64,000 nt of DNA from an uncultured Roseobacter sp. (lineage in GTDB: Bacteria > Pseudomonadota > Alphaproteobacteria > Rhodobacterales > Rhodobacteraceae), in contig NZ_CANLKW010000001.1 in assembly GCF_947491795.1 (NCBI RefSeq), positions 496,001 to 560,000 on the forward strand, written 5' to 3'. Under the pieces are notes generated by a model, which saw nothing but the letters and a program-made list of their open reading frames with translations, did not search any database and was not told where the DNA came from. Below are positions 1-13,109 of this stretch, piece after piece. The first letter of the stretch is position 1; each line of letters opens with the position of its first letter. The position numbers and the translations under genes were made by a program.

Positions 1-686
1 ATCCGGCCGATGATCATTTTCTCAATGACCTGCTCGGGCTTGCCGCTTTCGCGCGCAATGTCGATCTGGACCTGCTTTTCCTTCTCGACCACTGCCGGGT
101 CAAGATCGTCTTCGGACAGCGACGCAGGGTTCACAGCCGCAATGTGCATTGCAACCTGTTTGCCAAATGCTTCGTCACCACCGTTCAGGCCAACCAGAAC
201 GCCGATTTTCCCCATGCCCGGTGCCGCAGCATTGTGCACATAGGACACAACGGTTTCGGCATCGATTGTGGACATGCGGCGCACCGACATATTCTCGCCG
301 ATCACGGCAACCGCGTCTGTCACGGTCTGCTCAACTGTTTTGCCGTCCAGATCAGCCGCCTTGAGCGCGTCTACGTCGGACGCACCCAGAGCAACAGTCG
401 CAATACCGGCAACCATTTTCTGGAAGTCAGCGTTCTTGCCAACGAAGTCTGTTTCCGAGTTTACCTCAACAGCGACACCGTGGCCACCGCTGACCTGAAC
501 AGCCACAAGACCTTCGGCTGCTGTACGTCCGGATTTTTTCGCCGCTTTGGCCAGACCTTTGGTGCGCAGCCAGTCGATTGCTGCTTCCATGTCACCATCG
601 TTCTCTGTCAGCGCTTTTTTCGCGTCCATCATGCCTGCGCCGGTGCTGTCGCGCAGTTCTTTGACCATAGATGCTGTAATCGCCAT
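1..686 (-). CDS. tsf: Elongation factor Ts (3' end runs off the left edge)
   Basis: Reverse-strand reading gives [61 protein letters not shown]..., the classic EF-Ts N-terminus; lies downstream of rpsB. Confidence 0.96.
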   Translation of the reverse strand, partial: MAITASMVKELRDSTGAGMMDAKKALTENDGDMEAAIDWLRTKGLAKAAKKSGRTAAEGLVAVQVSGGHGVAVEVNSETDFVGKNADFQKMVAGIATVALGASDVDALKAADLDGKTVEQTVTDAVAVIGENMSVRRMSTIDAETVVSYVHNAAAPGMGKIGVLVGLNGGDEAFGKQVAMHIAAVNPASLSEDDLDPAVVEKEKQVQIDIARESGKPEQVIEKMIIGR

Positions 687-716
687 CTCAGGTTCTCCTT
701 TAAACTGATAGGTTCC

Positions 717-737
717 GGGGCAGGTGATCCCTGCCCC
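717..737 (-). promoter_or_regulatory. Strong intercistronic hairpin between rpsB and tsf
   Basis: Perfect 8-bp stem ggggcagg (717-724)/cctgcccc (730-737), 5-nt loop; no clear U-tract, so an attenuator or processing site rather than a full terminator. Confidence 0.5.
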
Positions 738-766
738 GTGTGTCATGCCTGTGACAGTGCCGGGCC

Positions 767-1564
767 TCAGGCCTCGGCAGGTGTCTCGGCTGCAGCTTCT
801 GCCGGTGCTTCCTCGGCGACGGCTTCTTCCACGGGCGCTTCTTCCATCGCACCGAGGTCAACGCCTGCGGCACCCAGCTGCGCGGACATACCGTCAAGAG
901 CGGCGCGCGCCGCCAGATCGCAGTACAGCGAAATTGCACGGGCCGCGTCGTCGTTACCCGGGATGATATAGTCGATGCCATCGGGCGGGCAGTTTGTGTC
1001 GACGACCGCAACAACCGGAATACCCAGCTTGTTGGCTTCGGCCACGGCCAGCGCCTCTTTTTTCACGTCGATGACGAAAATCAGGTCGGGGCGACCGCCC
1101 ATTTCACGAATACCGCCCAGCGATGCCTGCAGTTTGCCCTGGTCACGCTCCATGCCAAGACGCTCTTTCTTGGTCAGGCCGGCAAAGCCGTTTTCGGCCT
1201 GCTCGTCGATCCCTTTGAGGCGGTTGATCGACTGGGATACGGTCTGCCAGTTGGTCAGTGTGCCACCCAGCCAGCGGTGGTTCATGTAATATTGTGCGCA
1301 TTTCTCTGCGGCATCTGCTATCGGCTGCTGAGCCTGACGCTTGGTGCCAACGAAAAGAATGCTGCCGCCTTTGGCGACGGTTTCACGGATAACATTCAGT
1401 GCCGCGTCCAGCATGGGAACGGTCTGTGTCAGGTCCATGATGTGGATGCCGTTGCGCGCGCCGTAGATGAACGGACCCATACGAGGGTTCCAGCGCTGCG
1501 TCTGGTGGCCGAAGTGAACGCCTGCTTCAAGCAGCTGGCGCATGGTGAACTCTGGAAGAGCCAT
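767..1564 (-). CDS. rpsB: 30S ribosomal protein S2
   Basis: [52 protein letters not shown]...; start set at 1564 rather than the ORF-track start at 1657. Confidence 0.97.
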   Translation of the reverse strand: MALPEFTMRQLLEAGVHFGHQTQRWNPRMGPFIYGARNGIHIMDLTQTVPMLDAALNVIRETVAKGGSILFVGTKRQAQQPIADAAEKCAQYYMNHRWLGGTLTNWQTVSQSINRLKGIDEQAENGFAGLTKKERLGMERDQGKLQASLGGIREMGGRPDLIFVIDVKKEALAVAEANKLGIPVVAVVDTNCPPDGIDYIIPGNDDAARAISLYCDLAARAALDGMSAQLGAAGVDLGAMEEAPVEEAVAEEAPAEAAAETPAEA

Positions 1565-1826
1565 GTGCGTATACCTTTCCGGTTTAATCCTCGGCGGGGG
1601 CATGACAGTTTTCTGCCAACCGGCGGACCTCTGGGGATTTCTCCCCCATCGGCCCAACCCCGCCTGCGGGTTTCAGTGCGCGTCGTATAGGCCAGCCCGG
1701 CGCGTACTGCAAGAGCTCTTTGGTAACGGCGCGCAGCCTGCTCTTGCCATGCAGCGAGCCAGCCTATTAGGATACCGGCAGCGAAGGATCCCACAGAGGA
1801 TCCGACACAGAAAACCGGGAGTAATT

Positions 1827-2405
1827 ATGAAAATTTCAATGCAGGCGGCTCTGGTGGCCGCAACGCTCGCCCTGCCCTCTGCGGCGCTGGCGCAGGTGCT
1901 GTCTCTGGCACCTGCCGACCCACAGCCAAAGGCAGGTTCCCTGCAGGCCGGACTGGCGGTGCAATATGCCTACCCCGGCGATGTCAGAACGGTCCGGGAC
2001 GCCAAGCGGGCCCTTAACAACCGCACCGAACAGGGGCCGCCCCTGCGCGGTCTGTCCTATGACGACACCAGCGAGGGGGATCCGACCCTGACCGCCAAAA
2101 AGCCAATGAAAGTCGCGGCGGCTATCAGTGGATATATAAAATTCGATGCGGCAGGTACCTACACGCTGGATTTTCTGAATAACGACGGGCTGGAACTGAT
2201 GATCGGTGGTCAGCTGGTCGCAGACTATGACGAAGTCCATTCCTGCGGATACGCCGGAGAACTGGAAGTCGAAGTGCCAAAGGCCGGGTACTACGCTCTT
2301 GAAGCCACATATTTCCAGCGCAAAGGGACGGCGTGCCTGATGATGGAGTGGGGTCCGGACAGCGACGGGCTGGAACAAACGCCGGACAGCGCATTTTTTC
2401 ACTGA
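1827..2405 (+). CDS. Secreted PA14-like domain protein
   Basis: Signal peptide MKISMQAALVAATLALPSAALAQ; ISGYIKFDAAGTYTLDFLNNDGLELMIGGQLVADYDE...GYYALEATYFQRKGTACLMMEW resembles the PA14 fold. Confidence 0.7.
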   Translation: MKISMQAALVAATLALPSAALAQVLSLAPADPQPKAGSLQAGLAVQYAYPGDVRTVRDAKRALNNRTEQGPPLRGLSYDDTSEGDPTLTAKKPMKVAAAISGYIKFDAAGTYTLDFLNNDGLELMIGGQLVADYDEVHSCGYAGELEVEVPKAGYYALEATYFQRKGTACLMMEWGPDSDGLEQTPDSAFFH

Positions 2406-2432
2406 CTCTGCAACGGTAAGACGACGCGGCGC

Positions 2433-3254
2433 TCAGTGCTTGTGCGCGCCGCGTACGGCGTGCTCGCACGCCGTCGCCAGTGCTTTGCGGTCAGGATAGG
2501 CGCGCACCTGCAGCGGGGCGTGACAGATGATCTGAACCGCTCCACCGGCGCCATGCGCCAGAATGTTCAGAAAGTGTGCACCGAAGGTCATATCACCCCA
2601 CCAGGCGTAAAACCGGGCCTCCTGCCCTTTGGGCGCCATGTAGACGACGGTCACCGGCTGGACTTCGAGGTGATCGCGCAGATCATCCGCAAAGAACGCT
2701 GAAAAAAGGCTCGATTTAAACGGCAGTACCCGCTGGCCATCGCTGCTTGTGCCTTCGGGAAAGAACAACAGACGGTGCCCCGCTGCGAGCCTGTCGCGAA
2801 AAACTTCAGCCTGGCGTGCGGCCTGCGTGCGGTTTCGCTCGATAAACACGGTGCCTGTTGCACGCGCCAGCCAGCCGATACCGGGCCAGGCGGCAACCTC
2901 GGCCTTGGACACAAAGTAAATGCGCTTCACCGCGTTCAGTACAAAAATATCCAGCCAGCTGGAATGGTTTGTGACCACAGCCCCCTGCCCGTGCACCACA
3001 CTGCCGGATACAGTCAGCCGGATGCCCATCAGGCGCAGCGCATTCCGGCAGACAAAGACGGTGATCCAGGGTGTTACAGGCCGCCCCGCGCCGAAAACCG
3101 GGCGCTCGGCGAGGCGCAGAACCAGCGTCAGAAAAAGCCCCCCCGTCACAAGACCCAGCAGAGGCACTCCCCGGAGCACAATCCGGACCCAGCCCGCGAG
3201 GCCGGGCGTTGGAATTTCCGGCGGCGGGGCTTTCCCGTACCAGGTGGGCGTCAT
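2433..3254 (-). CDS. olsA: Lyso-ornithine lipid acyltransferase / 1-acyl-glycerol-3-phosphate acyltransferase family
   Basis: PlsC motifs NHSSWLDIF and FPEGTSSDG; 4-bp overlap with the upstream olsB-like gene. Confidence 0.85.
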   Translation of the reverse strand: MTPTWYGKAPPPEIPTPGLAGWVRIVLRGVPLLGLVTGGLFLTLVLRLAERPVFGAGRPVTPWITVFVCRNALRLMGIRLTVSGSVVHGQGAVVTNHSSWLDIFVLNAVKRIYFVSKAEVAAWPGIGWLARATGTVFIERNRTQAARQAEVFRDRLAAGHRLLFFPEGTSSDGQRVLPFKSSLFSAFFADDLRDHLEVQPVTVVYMAPKGQEARFYAWWGDMTFGAHFLNILAHGAGGAVQIICHAPLQVRAYPDRKALATACEHAVRGAHKH

Positions 3255-4015
3255 GCGTCCGCACCCTGATAAAGCCTGGCCTGCCGTTCATTCATGCTTG
3301 CTGTGTCCAGGATCAGGCAGACGTCTGTTGTGTTAAAGGCATGATCAATAAAGGCCCCCTCACCCACAAAACCGCCCAACCGCAGGTAGGCTTTGATCAG
3401 AGACGGAACTTTGACCATTGCACGCCGCCGGTCCAGCGCATCCTCTTCGATCAGATCCATGCGCTGGAACGCACCCGGCTGGGCTCTGACACGCAGGTTT
3501 TCCGGCGCCAGATGCCGGTGGTGCAACAAAGACAGCGGCTCTGCCAGCTCCTCCACATCTGTGCCATGAAAGCTCGCGACACCGAACAAAACCTCAATGT
3601 CATGCGCGCGGATGTATTTCGCAAGACCGGTCCACAGATGATACATCGCCATGCCACCGCGGTAATTGGGATGCAGACAGGACCGGCCCAGCTCCAGCAC
3701 GCGCCTGCCCGAGCCCAGCAACCGCGACAGATCATATTCTTCTTCGCTGTAGAACTGACCGGCGGATCTGGCCTGATCGGCGCGCATCACCCGATAGACA
3801 CCAACAACCTCGTTGCGGGTATGGTCGGTCAGTACGAGATGGTCGAAAAACGGATCAAAGCGGTCCCGCTCCAGCTCTGCCGCGTGATCAACAAGATCTC
3901 CGCCGCCTCCGAGCTCCTGCACGAACACTCTGTAGCGCAGACGCTGAGCCGCCTCCAGGTCCTGCTGTGTGGTTGCAAGCCGGACTGAAAATCGGGGAGC
4001 TGCATGTCCGGTCAT
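3251..4015 (-). CDS. olsB: L-ornithine N-alpha-acyltransferase (OlsB, GNAT-like)
   Basis: RLRYRVFVQELGGGG...VGVYRVMRADQA...ELGRSCLHPNYRGG... pattern of OlsB; coupled to olsA. Confidence 0.85.
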   Translation of the reverse strand: MTGHAAPRFSVRLATTQQDLEAAQRLRYRVFVQELGGGGDLVDHAAELERDRFDPFFDHLVLTDHTRNEVVGVYRVMRADQARSAGQFYSEEEYDLSRLLGSGRRVLELGRSCLHPNYRGGMAMYHLWTGLAKYIRAHDIEVLFGVASFHGTDVEELAEPLSLLHHRHLAPENLRVRAQPGAFQRMDLIEEDALDRRRAMVKVPSLIKAYLRLGGFVGEGAFIDHAFNTTDVCLILDTASMNERQARLYQGADA

Positions 4016-4144
4016 CGGCGCGTTAACATCCTGGGACAGAGGGTCATTGGAAATTCCATAAGGAATTCAGACCTGCTGCGCAACGTGACAGGAAAGCACG
4101 GGTTTACAAACACCGGGCGTGCGTTAACCTTTTGGAAAGGATGT

Positions 4145-4327
4145 TCAGCCATCAAAGACAGGGATCAGAGCAATACGGGCACTATCGATGACGATCTTTC
4201 CAACATCCCTGAAATTTACGGTGACACGGCCTCCGATGTTACTTTGCACCTGCCCGGTGCCCCAGTCAGGACAGTCGGGATGACGCACAAGCATTCCAGG
4301 CGACAAAATTGCGTTCAGATCTTCCAT
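4145..4327 (-). CDS. DUF3553-like small protein
   Basis: MEDLNAILSPGMLVRHPDCPDWGTGQVQSNIGGRVTVNFRDVGKIVID. Confidence 0.75.
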   Translation of the reverse strand: MEDLNAILSPGMLVRHPDCPDWGTGQVQSNIGGRVTVNFRDVGKIVIDSARIALIPVFDG

Positions 4328-4355
4328 GGCACCTCAGTCCTACAGGAGACGACAG

Positions 4356-4952
4356 ATGGGCAAAAATGATGTAAATTTGGCCGCCCTTATCGGCAGCCGC
4401 ATCTGCCACGACCTGATATCGCCAATCGGCGCAATCAACAACGGTCTGGAACTGCTGGGCATGGCAGGCGGCGAGACAGGCCCGGAAATGGATCTGATCC
4501 AGGAAAGCGTCGGCAATGCCAGCGCGCGTATCCGGTTTTTCAGGATCGCTTTTGGCGCCGCCGGAGAACAGATGATGGGTCGTGCGGAAATCGTATCTAT
4601 CCTGCGCGATCTGATGGAGGGCGCGCGGCTTAATGTCGCCTGGGGTCCGATGGACGCACAGCCCCGCGCCGAGGTTCGCATGGCATTTCTGGCGCTGCTC
4701 TGTGTGGAAGCGGCCATGCCCTATGGCGGACGCGTGGAAATCAGCGTTGAGGGCAGCAACTGGCTGTTGCATGGACGCGCAGACAAGCTCAACATAGATG
4801 CCCCGCTCTGGGATGTACTCGCCACTCAGGACGCACCGGCAGACCTGCGCCCGGCGCAGGTTCAGTTTGCGCTTCTGCCGCTGGTCGCAGCCGATGCAGG
4901 ACGCAAGGTCAGCTCGGAGATCGGGAGCGAGGACATCAGGCTGCGCTTCTGA
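4356..4952 (+). CDS. chpT: Histidine phosphotransferase, ChpT-like
   Basis: MGKNDVNLAALIGSRICHDLISPIGAINNGLELLGM; phospho-acceptor H in CHDLISPIGAINNG. Confidence 0.82.
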   Translation: MGKNDVNLAALIGSRICHDLISPIGAINNGLELLGMAGGETGPEMDLIQESVGNASARIRFFRIAFGAAGEQMMGRAEIVSILRDLMEGARLNVAWGPMDAQPRAEVRMAFLALLCVEAAMPYGGRVEISVEGSNWLLHGRADKLNIDAPLWDVLATQDAPADLRPAQVQFALLPLVAADAGRKVSSEIGSEDIRLRF

Positions 4953-4962
4953 ACCACAGTGG

Positions 4963-6228
4963 TCAGCTGCGCACCGTGCCCTGCCCTTTCACGATGTATT
5001 TAAAGCTGGTCAGCTGAGCAGCGCCAACAGGACCGCGCGCGTGCATTTTGCCCGTCGCGATGCCAATTTCCGCACCCATCCCAAACTCGCCACCGTCCGC
5101 AAACTGGGTCGAGGCGTTGTGCATCAGAATGGCCGAGTCCAGTTCGTTCAGGAACCGTGTCGCGGTGGCCTCATCCTCGGTCAGAATACAGTCCGTGTGG
5201 CTCGATCCAAACCTGCGGATGTGATCCATCGCCTCATCAACACCGCTGACTGCGCGCGCGGCAATAATCATGTCCAGGTATTCCTGCCCCCAGTCACTGT
5301 CCGCGGCAGCAACCGTGCCTTCTATGGATTGCAGCGTTTCGTCTGCACGTACCTCAACTCCCGCGTCCATCAGCGCCTGCAACAGACCACGTCCCATCGT
5401 CAGGGCGACATCCTTGTGGATCAGAAGACACTCTGCCGCACCGCATATACCCGTCCGCCGGGTCTTGGCATTCAGCACAACGCGCAGCACTTTTTCGGGG
5501 TCAGCAGCCGCATCAACATAGATGTGAACAATACCCTCAAGATGCGCAAAGACCGGCACGCGGGCTTCGCGCTGCACAAGGCCCACCAGGCCCTTGCCAC
5601 CGCGCGGCACGATCACATCGATGGTGTCCGTCATGGTCAGCATTTCACTGACGGCGGCACGGTCCCGGGTCGGTACCAGCTGAATAGCATCCTCTGGCAG
5701 TCCGGCATCACGCAAGCCCCCGACCAGGCAGCTGTGCAACAAAGCGGAGGAATGAAAGCTTTCCGATCCCCCCCGCAGAATGACTGCATTCCCCGCTTTC
5801 AGACACAGCGCACCAGCGTCAGCCGTCACGTTGGGACGGCTTTCATAGATGACACCGATCACACCCAGCGGCGTACGGACGCGCTGGATATGCAGCCCGC
5901 TGGGCTGGGTCCAGTCTGCAATCACCTCGCCCACCGGGTCGTTCTGTGACGCGACAGCGCGCAGGCCCCTGGCAATTGACGCGATACGGTCTTCTGTCAG
6001 TCTGAGCCGGTCCATCATGGCATCCGTCAGACCCTTTTCACGGCCAAAGGACATATCGCGTTCGTTGGCTTCCAGAATATCGGCGGTCCGTACCATTACA
6101 TGATCTGCCGCCGCTTCGAGGGCGCGGCGGCGTTGCTCTGCCGGGGCAGAGGCGAGTGTTGCGGCGGCAGTGTGCGCGCGCGCACCGATATCGGCCATCA
6201 GGGCGGGTATGTTATCCATGTCTTTCAT
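4963..6228 (-). CDS. proA: Gamma-glutamyl phosphate reductase
   Basis: Full-length Pro[60 protein letters not shown]-terminus. Confidence 0.96.
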   Translation of the reverse strand: MKDMDNIPALMADIGARAHTAAATLASAPAEQRRRALEAAADHVMVRTADILEANERDMSFGREKGLTDAMMDRLRLTEDRIASIARGLRAVASQNDPVGEVIADWTQPSGLHIQRVRTPLGVIGVIYESRPNVTADAGALCLKAGNAVILRGGSESFHSSALLHSCLVGGLRDAGLPEDAIQLVPTRDRAAVSEMLTMTDTIDVIVPRGGKGLVGLVQREARVPVFAHLEGIVHIYVDAAADPEKVLRVVLNAKTRRTGICGAAECLLIHKDVALTMGRGLLQALMDAGVEVRADETLQSIEGTVAAADSDWGQEYLDMIIAARAVSGVDEAMDHIRRFGSSHTDCILTEDEATATRFLNELDSAILMHNASTQFADGGEFGMGAEIGIATGKMHARGPVGAAQLTSFKYIVKGQGTVRS

Positions 6229-6263
6229 CTTGCTCAGCCTCTTGTGGCAGTCCGGGGTCGGCG

Positions 6264-8419
<2,156 letters not shown>

Positions 8420-8445
8420 CTAGCGTGACAGGGTCCTGGCCTCAA

Positions 8446-8988
8446 TCACAGTTTTTTCAGGTATGTCCAGGTGGGCACGGTGGTATCCCGGGCCACACAA
8501 AAGCTTTCAGCATCCCCGAGATATTCAAATCCGCAATGCGTCAGCACACGTGCCGACGCTGGATTATCCTGAAACACACTGGCGAACATGGTCTTGTTTT
8601 TCATCGGATTGGCCCCGACAAGCGCCTGCACCGCATCGGACGCCAGCCCGGTATTCCAGTAGGGCGGCGCGACCCAGTACCCAACCTCGGACTGCTCGCG
8701 GTCCATCCGCTCCAGAGATATCAGCCCCATCAGTTCCGAGGCGCCGCCTTTTGTGCCATCCATCGCCCAGATGTCTTCTTCGCGCGCGTCAGCAAGCGCG
8801 CGATCAACAAACGCCTCTGTCATACCGGGTGGTACCGGATGCGGGATCGAGGTGGTCATGCGGGCAACCCGTTCGTCGCTCCAATAAAGCTGGATCAGCC
8901 CCATGTCAGAACGGCGCAGCGGACGCAGATCAAACCGCTCCGTCTCGATGACAGCCTGAACAGGTATTTTCTTCATTTCCATCGTCAT
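8446..8988 (-). CDS. GNAT family N-acetyltransferase (RimJ/RimL type)
   Basis: IETERFDLRPLRRSDM...EVGYWVAPPYWNTGLASDAVQAL...NPASARVLTHCGFEYLG. Confidence 0.85.
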   Translation of the reverse strand: MTMEMKKIPVQAVIETERFDLRPLRRSDMGLIQLYWSDERVARMTTSIPHPVPPGMTEAFVDRALADAREEDIWAMDGTKGGASELMGLISLERMDREQSEVGYWVAPPYWNTGLASDAVQALVGANPMKNKTMFASVFQDNPASARVLTHCGFEYLGDAESFCVARDTTVPTWTYLKKL

Positions 8989-9587
8989 GTTCCTCCTCCG
9001 AACAGTACGAAAAGCACCGATGCAACCGTAAGGGCAGCAAGGGTCCACATCAGATAAGGTTCCGCGCGCGTTCCCGCTACGGTGCGCGCGATGCCCTCAC
9101 CAGCAAGTGTCCACATGGGATGCAAAAGCAGCTGGCAGGCGAGCAATATCGCAGCAATAGTTGCTGTTGCCTCAAGAGTGGGCGTGCCCGGGGCAACAAA
9201 TGCGGTAAAACCGCCGACAATCATCGCCCAGGCTTTGGGGTTCAGCGGATGCACAATCAGTCCCGCGGCGAATCCGGGTGCGGCCCCCTGCCCTGTGTCG
9301 GTTCCCAGACGCAGGTTTGCCACCTTCCACGCAAGCCAGATGATATATGCGGCCGAGAGGTATTTGAGCATTTCGAACACCCAGGGGGCCCTGTCCGCCA
9401 GCTCCATCAGTCCGAAACCCACAGGCCAGATGACCAGCTGTTTGCCCAGTGCGACGCCAGCGACAAAAGGCAGCGCAGGCCTGAAACCAAAACGTGCACC
9501 GGTCGCCATCAGCGCCATATTCGCGGGGCCCGGAGTGCCGATCTGACTGGCGGCAAAAACCGCAAAACTCGCGACTGCGACACTCAT
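8985..9587 (-). CDS. LysE family translocator
   Basis: MSVAVASFAVFAASQIGTPGPANMALMATGARFGFRPALPFVAGVALGK; hydrophobic; LNPKAW motif. Confidence 0.88.
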   Translation of the reverse strand: MSVAVASFAVFAASQIGTPGPANMALMATGARFGFRPALPFVAGVALGKQLVIWPVGFGLMELADRAPWVFEMLKYLSAAYIIWLAWKVANLRLGTDTGQGAAPGFAAGLIVHPLNPKAWAMIVGGFTAFVAPGTPTLEATATIAAILLACQLLLHPMWTLAGEGIARTVAGTRAEPYLMWTLAALTVASVLFVLFGGGT

Positions 9588-10084
9588 TGAACTGCCGCCC
9601 ACCGATCCGCAGGAAGCATCATATGCTGGACCTCAATCTCTGCATCTTCCAGAAGGCTGTGGTGCCACGCACGGTCCGTATCCGTGAAGCCAAGCCCGCA
9701 GAGCACCCGGCGCGAGGCCGCATTGCCGATCCGGTGCCCTGACATCAGCGGCGCCTGCGTCTGTTCAAAGTATCTGTCGATCAGTGCGCGGGCAGCCTCG
9801 CTGGCGTATCCCTGACCCCAATATGGCTCGCCCAGCCAATAGCCAAGCTCCTCATCAATCCCGCAACCGCCAATCAGCACGCCGTCCAGGGTGATGGCAA
9901 GGGCCTCATCCCGCTCACGACGCCGGGCAAAAAATGCCTGCGCGTCAGCCTCGGTGTAGGGATGCGGCACATGCGGCAACCAGCGCGCCACATTGCGATT
10001 GCCAATGAGCGCTACCAAAGCCGCCGCATCCCCTGCCTGATGGGGACGCAGCACGAGGCGTTTGGTCTGGATGCATTCTGACAT
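9584..10084 (-). CDS. GNAT family N-acetyltransferase (RimJ/RimL type)
   Basis: IQTKRLVLRPHQAGDAAALVALIGN...LGYWLGEPYWGQGYASEAARALIDR...NAASRRVLCGLGF. Confidence 0.86.
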   Translation of the reverse strand: MSECIQTKRLVLRPHQAGDAAALVALIGNRNVARWLPHVPHPYTEADAQAFFARRRERDEALAITLDGVLIGGCGIDEELGYWLGEPYWGQGYASEAARALIDRYFEQTQAPLMSGHRIGNAASRRVLCGLGFTDTDRAWHHSLLEDAEIEVQHMMLPADRWAAVQ

Positions 10085-10115
10085 CGTCTTGGCCTAACAC
10101 TTGGGTGTGGCAGAA

Positions 10116-10146
10116 ATAAAAAAAGGACCGGCGGTTCCGCCGATCC
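10116..10146 (-). terminator. Rho-independent terminator downstream of rpmA
   Basis: On the minus strand: GGATCGGCGG-AA-CCGCCGGTCC stem (one G.U wobble) followed by TTTTTTTAT. Confidence 0.8.
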
Positions 10147-10174
10147 CGTGATTTTCAAACCTTGTGGGTGCGGC

Positions 10175-10444
10175 TTACTCTGCGGCCTCCGCCGCTGGCA
10201 GAACCGAAATAAATGTGCGGTTTTTCAGACCTTTGTGAAAGGTCACTGCGCCATCAACGGTTGCAAAGATTGTATGGTCTTTGCCCATACCAACACCTTC
10301 GCCCGGCCAGAACTTTGTCCCGCGCTGACGGACAATGATGTTGCCGGGGATCGCTTGCTGACCACCGTAGAGTTTCACGCCAAGACGGCGACCCGCTGAG
10401 TCGCGGCCGTTACGGGATGAACCACCTGCTTTTTTATGTGCCAT
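10175..10444 (-). CDS. rpmA: 50S ribosomal protein L27
   Basis: [61 protein letters not shown]. Confidence 0.97.
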   Translation of the reverse strand: MAHKKAGGSSRNGRDSAGRRLGVKLYGGQQAIPGNIIVRQRGTKFWPGEGVGMGKDHTIFATVDGAVTFHKGLKNRTFISVLPAAEAAE

Positions 10445-10455
10445 CTGGTCTCTCC

Positions 10456-11121
10456 TTAGCCTTTAGCCAGTTCTTTGGCCTGTTCGATCCAGCCTTCGCG
10501 CTCGATCCGGCCTTTGAACGACAGTTTCTCGTCCATAGCAGCAACGTCCTCTTCGGTCCATGCTGCAATCTGAGCAAAGGTGGTCACGCCGCCTTCGATC
10601 AGCTTTTTCTCAAGCGCCGGGCCAACGCCGGACAGCTTTTTCAGATCATCCGCACCTGCAGCCGCCTTGGGCTCTGCTTTGGCTTTCGGAGCCTCCGATT
10701 TGGCTTCGGCTTTCTTCGGCGCTGCTTTCTTCGGTGCAGCCGCTGCAACAGCAGATGCCGACACGGAGCCTGCGCCCATAGCAGCTTTCACGCCCGACTT
10801 GTCAGCGCCGGATGCCAGGATGTCTGTGACTTTGATCAGTGTCAGCTTCTGACGGTGACCTTTCGTGCGCTTGGAAGAGTGCTTCCGGCGGCGCTTGACG
10901 AAGTTGATAACCTTTTCGCCTTTGACCTGGTCCACGACCTCGGCCTGAACACCTGCGTCTTTCACGAAAGGTGCGCCCACAACGGTTTTGTCGCCGCCGA
11001 GCATCAGAACTTCGTTGAATTGTATTGTTTCGCCTGCGTCAGCTGCCAGTTTCTCGACACGGAGCATATCTCCGGCCTGAACTTTGTACTGCTTGCCGCC
11101 GGTCTTGAGAACCGCAAACAT
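10456..11121 (-). CDS. rplU: 50S ribosomal protein L21 with C-terminal Ala/Lys linker and helix-hairpin-helix-like extension
   Basis: [41 protein letters not shown]...; extension [34 protein letters not shown]. Confidence 0.95.
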   Translation of the reverse strand: MFAVLKTGGKQYKVQAGDMLRVEKLAADAGETIQFNEVLMLGGDKTVVGAPFVKDAGVQAEVVDQVKGEKVINFVKRRRKHSSKRTKGHRQKLTLIKVTDILASGADKSGVKAAMGAGSVSASAVAAAAPKKAAPKKAEAKSEAPKAKAEPKAAAGADDLKKLSGVGPALEKKLIEGGVTTFAQIAAWTEEDVAAMDEKLSFKGRIEREGWIEQAKELAKG

Positions 11122-11308
11122 GCGTCTTTCCTTTTCTCTGCCGCGTCCTGTGGTCCCCGGAACCGGGTGTTTCGGCCTGATGGCCACCTCGGACTGCGCA
11201 TCCCGTCTGGGGATGTACGTTGAAAACAGACCTGCCGGTTTTATCCGCCCGGCCTGAGTGAAGCCGCCAGATGCACCAGTCGGCCCGCTTTGTCAAGCGC
11301 CGCATCGT

Positions 11309-12121
11309 TCAGATGTCGTTGCCAGCCGCACTGAGCGCAACGGCCCTGCCCAGAGCATAGGAAATCTCGCTGAACATACCGTCAAAACCTTCGAAAAGCG
11401 CGGCATTCAGGGCCCGACCGCTGTCTGAGACAGAGAACTGCATATAGGCGTCCAGATCCTCTGCGCTCACCGGCTGATAGGCCATCAGCAGAAAGGCCCC
11501 CAGCCAGCTTTCTGTGTCAGCCTGAATTTCGTCGCGCTGGGAATAGACCTCGGCCAGCATCTGGTCTTCGGTCTGCTCAAAAAGCCCACCATCTGACAAT
11601 CCAAGAAGAAACTGGTAGTTTGACGTCATGGTGCCCGACACATTGCGCGTGATCAGATCGAGGTCTTCCATGTATCCCACGACCAGTGCCGCATTACCGT
11701 CATCTGTGTCGATGTTCTGCTCCCATGCTGCGCGCGCGGCTTCCTCAACCGCCGGATCAGACATTGCGCGCCTGGCTGCGTTCTCCAGTGCCACGATGCG
11801 ACTGCCTGTGTCAGACCCGAACCACTCAATCGCCGCATCGGCCTGCGCAGAGGTCATTCCGACACTCAGCGATGCATAAATGTGCTCGTCCATGCGCGAC
11901 TGGCTGTAGATCTGCCCGACATGCTGGTTCAGAAAACCACCACCGTGGCCATTCAGCATTTCCGCATCAATTTCGCCCGCATAGTCCAACCCTTCACTGC
12001 GCAGAATTGCCGTGACCTCGCTGACGCGGAGCAGATCCATCAGAACCGTGATACGGGCGTCTGCGAGAACAGCTGTGCCCGGCCAGACCAGCGTTACCGC
12101 GAGCAGGACGGCGCGCAGCAT
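11309..12121 (-). CDS. Secreted DUF2059-like protein
   Basis: MLRAVLLAVTLVWPGTAVLA signal; helical protein resembling the adjacent paralogue. Confidence 0.55.
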   Translation of the reverse strand: MLRAVLLAVTLVWPGTAVLADARITVLMDLLRVSEVTAILRSEGLDYAGEIDAEMLNGHGGGFLNQHVGQIYSQSRMDEHIYASLSVGMTSAQADAAIEWFGSDTGSRIVALENAARRAMSDPAVEEAARAAWEQNIDTDDGNAALVVGYMEDLDLITRNVSGTMTSNYQFLLGLSDGGLFEQTEDQMLAEVYSQRDEIQADTESWLGAFLLMAYQPVSAEDLDAYMQFSVSDSGRALNAALFEGFDGMFSEISYALGRAVALSAAGNDI

Positions 12122-12122
12122 C

Positions 12123-12962
12123 TCACAGCTCCTGATCGGGCTGCAGATTTCGCATCCGCTTTGCCAGCGCCTCATAACGGCCCGCCATGATCTCGAACTG
12201 AACCGCATTCATCAGTTCATAGACCGTTTGCATCGTGGGATGTTCCAGCGCATCGGCATAAGCAGAAATATCTTCGTCGGGAAAGGCCTGGTAGGTATAG
12301 GCAGACCCTGACAGCGCGGACATCTGCAGACTGCGCCGCAACTCGCCCTCCTGACGCTCAAGGTTCTCACGCAGATCGGCCTCGTCCATCTGCAACTCGA
12401 TCACGCCGGCCACAGCTGCGGCCATGAGAAACCTGACCTGAACCTCGTGGATTGCGTGTACCGATGCATCCTCCGATCCGATTGCCGCGTTCAGTCGCTT
12501 GATTTCAGCAAGGCGGGGCGATCCCAGCCGTACCAGGCCCGCAACAATCGCTTCACCTGCTTCTTTTTTCAATTCATCATCATCCTTGAGATGAGACGCG
12601 TTTTCGACCTCGACCAGCCTGCGCCCGAGATCTGAGGCATAAAAGCTGACCGCATGCTCCAGCATTTCCTCGTCAAGGGTCTGCGACAGCATGCTGATCG
12701 CCTCTTCATGCATGATTTCTGTATCGAACACCTCGTCAGCGAGGCGGGTCCAGCGGGTGCCAAACGCATCCGCTTCCAGCCCCAGCATCAATGGCGCGCT
12801 TTCCGCAGAAAGCCGGATACTCTCAAGCGCCACGTCAAACCCGGTCACTTCCAGAAACGCCTCCAGACGATCGGTATCACTGACAGCGGCGACACCCGGG
12901 CCCGTCACCATACCGCTCATCATCACCAGCGCCGCAAAACAGGCGCGCAAACTGAATGTCAT
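12123..12962 (-). CDS. Secreted DUF2059-like protein, tandem paralogue
   Basis: Signal peptide; similar architecture to 11309-12121 (HAVSFYASDLGRRLVEVENAS versus AAIEWFGSDTGSRIVALENAA). Confidence 0.6.
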   Translation of the reverse strand: MTFSLRACFAALVMMSGMVTGPGVAAVSDTDRLEAFLEVTGFDVALESIRLSAESAPLMLGLEADAFGTRWTRLADEVFDTEIMHEEAISMLSQTLDEEMLEHAVSFYASDLGRRLVEVENASHLKDDDELKKEAGEAIVAGLVRLGSPRLAEIKRLNAAIGSEDASVHAIHEVQVRFLMAAAVAGVIELQMDEADLRENLERQEGELRRSLQMSALSGSAYTYQAFPDEDISAYADALEHPTMQTVYELMNAVQFEIMAGRYEALAKRMRNLQPDQEL

Positions 12963-13109
12963 GTTTTTTTCCTCACTGGCTCGTTGCCCCGGAAGGTAGT
13001 TGTTTAAGGATAAGGAGCAATGAAAATTCCCGTGTGGCGCCCGAAATGGCCATTCTTCCCTTGCCAGCGGCAGGAAAGGCGCATAAATCCGCCTGCACCA
13101 GACCCCCGC

